From assembly GCF_011752045.1 (NCBI RefSeq), contig NZ_JAAKXW010000005.1, forward strand, positions 1 to 64,000: a stretch of DNA of 64,000 nt, in the 5' to 3' direction. This stretch comes from Microbacterium hydrocarbonoxydans (GTDB lineage Bacteria; Actinomycetota; Actinomycetes; Actinomycetales; Microbacteriaceae). This document shows, piece by piece, positions 23,962-30,676 of this stretch. Position 1 is the stretch's first letter. Every line of letters begins with the position of its first letter. Under the pieces are notes generated by a model, which saw nothing but the letters and a program-made list of their open reading frames with translations, made no database searches and was not told the origin of the DNA. Made by a program: the position numbers and the translations under genes.

Positions 23962-24617
23962 CGTCCGGCCTCCGCGGTGATGCGCGCCACGACCGCTCCC
24001 GCGTTCCAGGTCTCGACGGATGCCGAGAGGATGACCGCACCGTGACGGACGACGGCCTCGTGCACGTCGATCGTCACCTTGCCTCCCTCGAACGCGTCCT
24101 CGTCCGCCCTCCACGCGACGGCGACCTCGCTCGGCACCCCCGGCTGGAGGACGAGCGAGCCGGCGGATTCGCCGTCGCGCCAGACGGTGGGGCCGACGGA
24201 CTGGTCGACGCCGTGGACCTCGAGGAGCGCGCGGCCCGGACTGACGAGGTTGGACGTGAGGCGGTCGGTGCTCGAGGGGATCCCGATCGGCCGGTCGGAG
24301 AGGTTCTCCAGCAGCATCCGGATCACCAGCAGGGTCTCGCCCTCGTCGGCGTCGAGCAGCTGCTCCTCGATCTCGTCGGTCAACTGCGCGTCGAGCACCG
24401 TGACGGCGTAGGTCGGGGTGCGGACCTCCTCTCCGGCCCGTGCCGGGGCCGGCGACGACCGCGCGGGCTCCAGCCCGCCGGTGAGGATCACCACCACGAG
24501 GAGGACGACGGCGACCGCGGCGACCGCCCATGCCGGTCGCGGGAACGCGACGACGGCGTCGGCGAGGCGCGTGAGGATGGCGCGCAGACCACGCGCGAGC
24601 GCCCCCGTCGATGTCAC
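23958..24617 (-). CDS. Membrane-anchored hypothetical protein, first gene of a coupled trio
   Basis: This 219-residue protein has a cytoplasmic head of about 28 residues, one membrane helix (AWAVAAVAVVLLVVVILTGG), then an extracytoplasmic domain with YAVTVLDAQLTDEIEEQLLD and ETLLVIRMLLENLSDRPIG. The latter resembles the conserved beta strand of DUF4352-like domains. The start is a GTG at 24617. The three genes overlap by four bases at each junction and probably make a surface complex. The partner and substrate are unknown. Confidence 0.68.
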   Translation of the reverse strand: MTSTGALARGLRAILTRLADAVVAFPRPAWAVAAVAVVLLVVVILTGGLEPARSSPAPARAGEEVRTPTYAVTVLDAQLTDEIEEQLLDADEGETLLVIRMLLENLSDRPIGIPSSTDRLTSNLVSPGRALLEVHGVDQSVGPTVWRDGESAGSLVLQPGVPSEVAVAWRADEDAFEGGKVTIDVHEAVVRHGAVILSASVETWNAGAVVARITAEAGR

Positions 24618-24696
24618 GACGTCAGCCTAGCGGGCCCTTGACGCGGCCCGCCGTTCCGGCATCTGATACACAGAGGAGTCGGGAGGAGCGCTCATC

Positions 24697-25503
24697 ATGA
24701 CGCAGGACAAGGCCGCAGCCCTGGCGGAGCTGCACGCGGGATCGGGGTTCGTGATCCCGAACGCCTGGGACGCGGGATCCGCGCGCATCCTGGAGCAGAT
24801 CGGGTTTCCGGCGATCGCGACCACGAGCGCCGGGATCGCGTGGTCGTACGGGGTGCCGGACGGCGGCGCGCTGCATCCGGACACGATGTTCGAGCAGGTC
24901 GCCCGCATCGTGGCGGCCGTGGACGTGCCGGTGAGCGCCGACCTGGAGGCGGGGTACGGCGACAGCCCGCGCGGGGTCGCGGCCACCGTCGCCAGGGCCG
25001 CCGGCCTCGGGGTGGCCGGCGGCAACCTCGAGGATGCCGTCGACGGCAGGCTGCTCGGCGTCGACGAGGCGGCCGAGAGGCTGACGGCGGCTCGCGAGGC
25101 CGCCCCGCGTGGCGCCTTCGTGCTCAACGCACGCACCGACGCGTACTTCCTCGGGGCGTCGGACGACCCGTTCGCGGAGACCGTCGAGCGGGCGCTGCGC
25201 TACGTGGAGGCCGGCGCCGACTGCGTCTTCGTGCCCGGCGTCAACGACGAGGACACCATCGCGCGCCTCGCCGCGGAGATCCCCGCGCCGCTGAACGTGG
25301 TGGCAGGACTCGCCGCGCGCATCATCGACGCGCCCACCCTGTTCTCCCTCGGCGTGCGCCGGGTGAGCCTGGGCGGGAGCCTCGCCAGGGTGGCGTTCAG
25401 CGCCCTGGAGGACGCGGGTGCCGAGCTCATGCGCTCCGGGACCCTCGGCTTCCTCTCCGGGGTCCGCGGCTACGCCGAGCTGCAGCGCCGGTTCAGCCTC
25501 TGA
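24697..25503 (+). CDS. Isocitrate lyase/PEP mutase-family enzyme
   Basis: This 268-residue TIM-barrel protein starts at the ATG at 24697, with GGGAGGAGCGC upstream. It has VIPNAWDAGSARILEQIGF near the N terminus, SADLEAGYGD (metal-binding Asp/Glu) and GGNLEDA. The KKCGH motif of true isocitrate lyase is absent and the length fits the PEP mutase/oxaloacetate decarboxylase-like branch. These enzymes make or break C-C or P-C bonds in 2-oxo acids using magnesium. The gene stands alone, convergent with the DUF899 gene. Confidence 0.82.
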   Translation: MTQDKAAALAELHAGSGFVIPNAWDAGSARILEQIGFPAIATTSAGIAWSYGVPDGGALHPDTMFEQVARIVAAVDVPVSADLEAGYGDSPRGVAATVARAAGLGVAGGNLEDAVDGRLLGVDEAAERLTAAREAAPRGAFVLNARTDAYFLGASDDPFAETVERALRYVEAGADCVFVPGVNDEDTIARLAAEIPAPLNVVAGLAARIIDAPTLFSLGVRRVSLGGSLARVAFSALEDAGAELMRSGTLGFLSGVRGYAELQRRFSL

Positions 25504-25509
25504 GCGCGC

Positions 25510-26199
25510 TCAGGAGCGCACCCCGTACAGCTCGCCGATCTCCTTCGAGCCCATGCCCTGGGCGTAGGTCGGGTGCTGCGGCCAGCCGGCGGGGGAGTCC
25601 TCCCACTCCTCCTGGCGGCCGTAGGGCAGCACGTCGATGAGCCCGTGGATGTACCCGAGGTGCTCCACGCCGCGGCCGTCGGTGTGCCAGGTGCGGTACA
25701 CCGTGTCGCCGTCGCGGAGGAAGACGTTGAGCGCGAACCCGGCGCCCGGGGGAGCCCCGACGTCGCTGCTGAACGGGCTGCCGGCGCTGGAGTACCAGTC
25801 CATGCGGTTGCCCACGCGGTCCCGGTAGGCGAGGGCCTCCTGGATGGAGCCGTTCGTCACGATGACGAAGCGGGCGTCGTAGTAGCGCTCGAGGTTGTCG
25901 AGCCGGGTGAACTGCGACGTGAAGCCCGTGCACCCGGGGCACTGCCACTCGTTCCCGTCGGACCACATGTGGTTGTAGACGATCAGCTGCGAGTGCCCCT
26001 GGAACACGTCGGCCAGGCGCACGGGTCCCTCCGCGCCGACCAGCGTGTACTCGGGCAGCTTCACCATCGGCATCCGCCGGCGCTGGGCGGCGACGGCGTC
26101 GAGCTCGCGCGTCGCCGCCTTCTCGCGGATGCGCAGGGCGTCGAGCTCACGCTGCCAGGTCTCGGCGTCGACGACGGGGGGAAGGGGTTTCGTGCTCAC
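25510..26199 (-). CDS. DUF899-family thioredoxin-like protein
   Basis: This 229-residue protein starts at a GTG at 26199 with CGGAGGTC upstream. It has the DUF899 pattern: PPVVDAETWQRELDALRIRE at the start, LPEYTLVGAEGPVRLADVF, NHMWSDGNEWQCPGCTGF with a CPGC motif in the redox-loop position, and a WYSSAGSPFSSD segment. The family has a thioredoxin-like fold, and its reaction is not established. The stop lies seven bases from the stop of the convergent PEP mutase-like gene. Confidence 0.85.
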   Translation of the reverse strand: MSTKPLPPVVDAETWQRELDALRIREKAATRELDAVAAQRRRMPMVKLPEYTLVGAEGPVRLADVFQGHSQLIVYNHMWSDGNEWQCPGCTGFTSQFTRLDNLERYYDARFVIVTNGSIQEALAYRDRVGNRMDWYSSAGSPFSSDVGAPPGAGFALNVFLRDGDTVYRTWHTDGRGVEHLGYIHGLIDVLPYGRQEEWEDSPAGWPQHPTYAQGMGSKEIGELYGVRS

Positions 26200-26254
26200 G
26201 ATGCGACCTCCGTTGTCCGTGCGGTCCCCAGTCTGCGCCCGGCCGCGGACCCGG

Positions 26255-27640
26255 TCAACGGGTCTCGTCGGCGACCTCCGCCGGCTCCTCCACGGGGTTG
26301 CGGCGGATGCCGATCCACGACACGGCGCCGCCGATCGCCATCAGCGCGGCGGTCACCCACGCCGCGCTGTGGAAGCCGTCGAGATCCAGCGTGCCGCCGA
26401 CGATCGTGGACAGCATCGCGACGACGAGGAGGCCGGCGACGCGGGCGACCGCGTTGTTCACCGCGGACGCGATGCCCGATCGGGCCTCGTCGATGGCGCC
26501 GAGGATGGCCGAGGTGAGCGGTGCGACGGTGAGGGCCAGGCCGAGACCCATCACGATCATGGCGGGGAGCACCTGCCACCAGTAGTCGAAGTCCGGGGCG
26601 ACGGTGAGAAGCAGCAGCGTTCCCGCGGCCATCAGCAGCGGGCCGGCGGTCATGAAGATGCGCGGGCCGAACCGGCCCGACCACGCTCCGGCCCTGGAGC
26701 TCAGCAGGATCATGAGGATCGTCAGAGGAAGGCTGGCGAGTCCCGCCGCCGTCGCGCTGAGGCCGGCGCCCTGCTGCAGGTACACCCCGACGACGAAGCC
26801 GTTGAGCGACAGCGCCGCATAGACGAACAGCGTCGCGAGGTTCCCCCAGCCGAAGTTGCGCACGCGGAACAGAGACAGCGGCATCAGCGGGGACGCCGAT
26901 CGCTGCTGACGCACCAGGAACAGCGCGAACAGGGCGGCCCCGGCGACCCCGGGGATCCAGATCCCCGGGGAGCCCCAGCCGAGGTTCGGCTGCTCGATGA
27001 GCGCGAACACGACGGCGCCGAGGCCGACGGCGCACAGCGCGCCGCTCCACCAGTCCACTCGGACGCCGCGCGGATGCTCGGGCAGATGCAGCCGCGCGAG
27101 GAGCACGAGCGTGACGCCGATGGGGAGGACGTTGATGAGGAAGACGAAGCGCCAGGAGAGCAGATCCACGAACAGCCCGCCCAGGAGCGGGCCGACGAGC
27201 ATCGCCGCCGTCGTGAACGCGGTCCACACCCCGATCGCACGGGACTGCACCTCGGCGCGCATGGTCGCGGTGATGAGGGCCAGGGAGCTCGGCACCAGGA
27301 GGGCGCCTGCGGCTCCCTGCGCGGCGCGGGCGATGATCAGGATGAGCGGATCGGGTGCGGCGGCCACGGCGACGGATGCCGCGCCGAACGCGATCAGCCC
27401 GATCCGCATCACGAGCACGCGGCCGTAGGCGTCGGACACCGAGCCCGCGAGCAGGATCAGCGCGCTCAGCGTGATCAGGTATGCGTCGACCACCCACTGC
27501 TGGGTGATCAGGCCTCCGCCGAGTTCGCGGCTGATCGCCGGCAGGGCGACCGTGACGACGGTGCCGTCGAGGAAGGTCACGAAGGACGCGAGGATCGCGA
27601 TCGTGATGACGAGTCGCTGAGTCGGGGCGAAGGAGGCCAC
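26255..27640 (-). CDS. MFS drug-efflux transporter, 14-helix (EmrB/QacA) type
   Basis: This 461-residue transporter starts at a GTG at 27640. It has about 14 membrane helices and the DHA2 hallmarks: ASFVTFLDGTVVTVALPAI in helix 1, QWVVDAYLITLSALILLAGSVSDAYGRV (motif A) after helix 2, and LVPSSLALITATM near helix 5 (motif C-like). Such pumps use the proton gradient to expel drugs, dyes or metabolites. No regulator is adjacent. It is followed by the DUF899 gene upstream in sequence and preceded by a ligase, with gaps of 55 bases on each side. Confidence 0.87.
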   Translation of the reverse strand: MASFAPTQRLVITIAILASFVTFLDGTVVTVALPAISRELGGGLITQQWVVDAYLITLSALILLAGSVSDAYGRVLVMRIGLIAFGAASVAVAAAPDPLILIIARAAQGAAGALLVPSSLALITATMRAEVQSRAIGVWTAFTTAAMLVGPLLGGLFVDLLSWRFVFLINVLPIGVTLVLLARLHLPEHPRGVRVDWWSGALCAVGLGAVVFALIEQPNLGWGSPGIWIPGVAGAALFALFLVRQQRSASPLMPLSLFRVRNFGWGNLATLFVYAALSLNGFVVGVYLQQGAGLSATAAGLASLPLTILMILLSSRAGAWSGRFGPRIFMTAGPLLMAAGTLLLLTVAPDFDYWWQVLPAMIVMGLGLALTVAPLTSAILGAIDEARSGIASAVNNAVARVAGLLVVAMLSTIVGGTLDLDGFHSAAWVTAALMAIGGAVSWIGIRRNPVEEPAEVADETR

Positions 27641-27695
27641 AGCCCGACGATACTCCCGGCCCCGCAGGGGAGGGGCCGAATCGGGACGCGGCAGG

Positions 27696-28766
27696 TCAGA
27701 AGCTCGTGCCCGAGCGGTACAGCTCCCTCAGACCGGCGACGCCCTCTCGCTGGAATGCCCGCTCCTGCCGCTGCGCACCGGTGCCCTCCGCGCGGACCCT
27801 GGCGATGCGCTCGGTGACGAACTCCTCGTCGCCGAGGTGGGCGAGCGCCGGACGCGCGTGCTCGAGCATCGCGTCGGCGACCTCCCAGAACGGTGCGACG
27901 TCTCCGGTGGTCGGGTCGATCACGCGTGCCTCGGTTCCCTTGCGTGCGGCCATCCACAGGGCGGCGTCGATGGCGTCGAGCTCCGGGTCCGCCGCGCCGT
28001 CGGGCGAATCGCTGAGGATCAGCGCCCGGGAGAGAGCGGCCGCGAGCAGAGTGTCCTCCGGCGTCAGCTGGGCGTCGAACACCCGGACCTCGACCGTCGG
28101 GAACCGCTCCGACAGCCGCACGGCCCAGGCCAGCGAGCCGGCCTCAGGGATCGCCTCGAGGGCGATGAGGTGGCCGACCCTGGCGCGGTAGTCGTCGAGG
28201 TCGCGGAAGTACGGCGGGCACCACGACGACGGCAGCCGCCGGATCAGGATGCTCCGCCAGCTCGCGAACCCGGAGTGCCTGCCGTGCGTGAACGGGCCGT
28301 TGCCGGTGAGCGCGAGCAGCGCCGGGAGCCAGCCTCTGATGCGGTTCAGGGCCTGCACCCGCTCCTCGTCGCCGTCGACCTCGACATGAACGTGCAGCCC
28401 GTTCACCTCGTGCTCCCTGGTGATCTCGGCCAACTGGGTGGCGACCTCGGCGTAATGCGCGGAGGAGGAGACGACCAGGCCGCCTGGCGATATGAACGGC
28501 GTGGCCGAGGCCGCGGCGATCGCGCGGTGCTGCGCCGCATGGGCGCCGATCAGTCCGCGCATCCGCCGCAGCTGCTCCTCGGCATCCGCCCTCGACTGCG
28601 CCGGCTCGGTGACGCACTCGAACTGACAGGTGAGGTACTCCGGCATCACCTCGCCGCCGGCGCTGTGACCGGTGATGCGCTCGCGGGAGCCGTCGCTCAT
28701 CCCGATCGGGACGAGCGTCTCCTCGTCGAGGAGGACGAACTCCTCCTCGACCCCGAACCTGTTCAT
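27696..28766 (-). CDS. GCS2-type carboxylate-amine ligase (YbdK-like glutamate-cysteine ligase)
   Basis: This 356-residue protein starts at the ATG at 28766 and opens FGVEEEFVLLDEETLVPI, the signature of the glutamate-cysteine ligase 2 family. ECVTEPAQSRADAEEQLRRM, HVHVEVDGDEERVQALNRIRGWLPALLALTGNGPF and SGFASWRSILIRRLPS follow as in family members. It would join glutamate or a related acid to cysteine or another amine using ATP. Actinobacteria usually use mycothiol, so the real product is uncertain. The next gene upstream is only eight bases away. Confidence 0.85.
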   Translation of the reverse strand: MNRFGVEEEFVLLDEETLVPIGMSDGSRERITGHSAGGEVMPEYLTCQFECVTEPAQSRADAEEQLRRMRGLIGAHAAQHRAIAAASATPFISPGGLVVSSSAHYAEVATQLAEITREHEVNGLHVHVEVDGDEERVQALNRIRGWLPALLALTGNGPFTHGRHSGFASWRSILIRRLPSSWCPPYFRDLDDYRARVGHLIALEAIPEAGSLAWAVRLSERFPTVEVRVFDAQLTPEDTLLAAALSRALILSDSPDGAADPELDAIDAALWMAARKGTEARVIDPTTGDVAPFWEVADAMLEHARPALAHLGDEEFVTERIARVRAEGTGAQRQERAFQREGVAGLRELYRSGTSF

Positions 28767-28774
28767 GGGTGCTC

Positions 28775-29041
28775 CTAGTGGTTCCGGAGGTCCGAGATGA
28801 GCTCGGACTTCCGCTTGCCGCTGTAGCCGTGCAGGCCCAGCTCCTTCGCGCGCCTGCGCAGCTCCTCGACGGTCCAGTCGTCGTAGTCGCCGTGCTCGCC
28901 TCCCCGTCGGCCTATGGTGCTGCGGCCCTCCTTCGCGGCGGCGTTCGAGATGCGCGCCGCCTTCTCCTTCGACGCTCCGTCCTCGCGGAGCTCCTCATAC
29001 AGCTCCGGGTCCTTCAGGGAGCTGTTCCGCCGTCCAGGCAT
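28775..29041 (-). CDS. Small Rho-N/SAP-like DNA-binding protein
   Basis: This 88-residue protein starts at the ATG at 29041, with GAAGGAGAC upstream. The N-terminal half (MPGRRNSSLKDPELYEELRE, then GASKEKAARISNAAA) resembles a short family of actinobacterial proteins found with stress genes. The C-terminal 35 residues (WTVEELRRRAKELGLHGYSG, then KRKSELISDLR) have the helix-extended-helix shape of the Rho N-terminal/SAP fold, which binds nucleic acid. It is probably a minor nucleoid or stress protein. It ends eight bases before the ligase gene. Confidence 0.75.
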   Translation of the reverse strand: MPGRRNSSLKDPELYEELREDGASKEKAARISNAAAKEGRSTIGRRGGEHGDYDDWTVEELRRRAKELGLHGYSGKRKSELISDLRNH

Positions 29042-29160
29042 GTCCTGTCTCCTTCCATGGCACCAGGAGGGTCCTGCGTCAAGCCCCTCGGCGGGCGGGG
29101 CGCCCGTGGCTACGGTGAGGTCACACACGGACGTCTCGTCCTCGGCAGAAGGGAAGACCG

Positions 29161-29325
29161 ATGAACATCCTCCTGATCATCGTCGTCGTCGTCGCCGTGA
29201 TCCTCGCGATCACCGGCGGATTGGTGCAGTCCCTGCAGTTCCTCCTCTGGGTCGGTCTGGTCCTTCTCGCGATCGCAGTGATCGCGTGGCTGATCAGGGC
29301 GATCGGCGGTCGCAGCAGGGTCTGA
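29161..29325 (+). CDS. 54-residue hydrophobic small protein
   Basis: The ORF starts at the ATG at 29161 with AGAAGGGAAG upstream and stops at 29323-29325. It encodes two membrane helices (NILLIIVVVVAVILAITGG and FLLWVGLVLLAIAVIAWLI) with a short turn and a basic tail (RAIGGRSRV). Small two-helix proteins of this sort are common near CsbD-type genes in actinobacteria, and their function is unknown. It faces the CsbD-like gene, whose stop is 54 bases away. Confidence 0.7.
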   Translation: MNILLIIVVVVAVILAITGGLVQSLQFLLWVGLVLLAIAVIAWLIRAIGGRSRV

Positions 29326-29378
29326 GGCGACGAGCGGGGCCCTCCTCCCGGAGGGTCCCGCTCGCTGTGCCCTCCGGC

Positions 29379-29585
29379 TCACTCCTTGAAGGCGTCCCTC
29401 ACGCTGTCGCCCGCCTTCTTCGCGGCGTCCTTGGCGTCGTCGACCGCATCCTTCGCGTCCGCCTTGGCCTGGTCGAGCCGGCCCTCGTTCTCCAGCTTCT
29501 CGTTGTCGGTCGCCTTGCCGACACCCTCCTTGACCTTTCCGCCCAGCTTCTCGGCGGCGTTCTTCATCTCGTCTCCGGCGCTCAT
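29379..29585 (-). CDS. CsbD-family stress protein
   Basis: This 68-residue hydrophilic protein starts at the ATG at 29585 with GAGAGGAGTC upstream. It opens SAGDEMKNAAEKLGGKVKEG and continues GKATDNEKLENEGRLDQAKA, the CsbD consensus, then gives a Lys/Asp/Ala helix. CsbD-type proteins rise in general stress in Bacillus and their biochemical role is unknown. An in-frame extension upstream lacks a ribosome-binding site and was not used. Confidence 0.85.
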   Translation of the reverse strand: MSAGDEMKNAAEKLGGKVKEGVGKATDNEKLENEGRLDQAKADAKDAVDDAKDAAKKAGDSVRDAFKE

Positions 29586-29791
29586 GTCCGACTCCTCTCG
29601 ATGGGTTTCCGGTCGAGACGACACCGTCTCATCGGCACCGCGCAGAGCACCACGGGATTGACAATCGGGGCATCGCATGCGAAGCCCCGATCCGCCATCG
29701 ACGAGGCGGCCGGCGAGGACTACTCTGGCGACAGGCGGGTGGTCCTGCCCGCTCTCACCTCGGCGGATGCCGACGACGGAAGCGGTGTGCG

Positions 29792-30190
29792 ATGGACTCG
29801 ATGATGATGGGCGCCATGTCGAAGAACATGATGTCGATGCCCGACATGGCGATGATGGACATGTCCGTCATGCAGGCGTGCATGGACGCGTGTTCGGCCT
29901 GCGAGCAGGCCTGTGTCGTCTGTTCGACGCAGATGATGGACTGTTCTCCGGCCTGCATGAACTGCGCCGACATGTGCAACACGATGATGCGCTCGATGAT
30001 GCGGATGCAGGGCATGACCCCGGCGTCCATGATGTCGATGCTCGACGCCTGCATCGCGATGTGCCAGACCTGCATGGACATGTGCATGATGCACGCCGAC
30101 GAGAGCGAGGTCTGCAAGATGTGCGCTCAGGCGTGCCAGGCCTGCATGGACGCCTGCATGGCCATGAAGGACATGATGATGGCGGGCTGA
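29792..30190 (+). CDS. Met/Cys-rich copper-storage-like protein
   Basis: This 132-residue protein has 18 Cys and about 39 Met. The Cys fall at three- or four-residue spacing in helical stretches (QACMDACSACEQACVVC, MNCADMC, DACIAMCQTCMDMC, KMCAQACQACMDAC). This is the pattern of the Csp copper-storage proteins and related DUF326 four-helix bundles, which pack Cu(I) thiolates in the core. The extra Met at the termini (SMMMGAMSKNMMSMPDMAMM) are stronger than usual and could pass Cu(I) in or out. There is no signal peptide, so it is a cytosolic store. No ribosome-binding site is obvious. Confidence 0.82.
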   Translation: MDSMMMGAMSKNMMSMPDMAMMDMSVMQACMDACSACEQACVVCSTQMMDCSPACMNCADMCNTMMRSMMRMQGMTPASMMSMLDACIAMCQTCMDMCMMHADESEVCKMCAQACQACMDACMAMKDMMMAG

Positions 30191-30201
30191 TCCCGCCCGC
30201 G

Positions 30202-30549
30202 TCACACCGCCGCGACGTTGAACTGCGCGCGGCCCACGGCGAGCACGCCGTAGCGCGCGTGCAGGGCGACCGGAGTGCCCGGAGCCGCCTCGAGCGCAGC
30301 GCCCGAGCCGTTCCACAGCGAGTGTGCGTCGCCGTCGAGCGTTCGCACGACGAGGTCGCCGGTGGCGGCATCCGCCTGCTCGACGATCGCGTCCACCCAC
30401 CCGGCCGGCGTGGCCGACGCGATGCGCGCCTGGATCAGGTGCAGCGCATGGCCCGCGGCGAACGAGGAGCAGACGTCACCCCGGCTGCACATGCACGCCG
30501 AACGCTCACGCACCTGAAGGGGCGAAAGGTCGTTCTGCGGGATGGACAC
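30202..30549 (-). CDS. Hypothetical protein with N-terminal Cys cluster
   Basis: This 115-residue protein starts at a GTG at 30549 with ACAGGAGCC upstream. It begins SIPQNDLSPLQVRERSACMC and has the cluster CMCSRGDVC, three Cys in nine residues, which could bind a metal. The rest is a beta-rich domain (LVVRTLDGDAHSLWNGSG, then GTPVALHARYGVLAVG). The family is not recognised. It converges on the copper-storage-like gene (11-base gap), so a metal-related role is possible but unproven. Confidence 0.6.
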   Translation of the reverse strand: MSIPQNDLSPLQVRERSACMCSRGDVCSSFAAGHALHLIQARIASATPAGWVDAIVEQADAATGDLVVRTLDGDAHSLWNGSGAALEAAPGTPVALHARYGVLAVGRAQFNVAAV

Positions 30550-30636
30550 GGTGGCTCCTGTCGGTCGGATGCGTTTCAGCAAGAGTAGGGGTGCAGCCGG
30601 GAGCAGGGAACGGGGCGCGAAACGCGGCGAAACAAT

Positions 30637-30665
30637 GGGCCGCCCCTGGCTTCCCGGGGCGACCC
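30637..30665 (-). terminator. Candidate terminator after the GH3 gene
   Basis: GGGCCGCCCC (30637-30646) and GGGGCGACCC (30656-30665) pair with one mismatch and a 9-base loop. It sits 12 bases past the GH3 stop on its transcription side. Confidence 0.45.
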
Positions 30666-30676
30666 CATCGCCACGG

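Noticed and set aside
26045..27817. A 590-residue plus-strand frame
   Set aside because: Antisense of the MFS transporter; low-complexity charged sequence with no domain.
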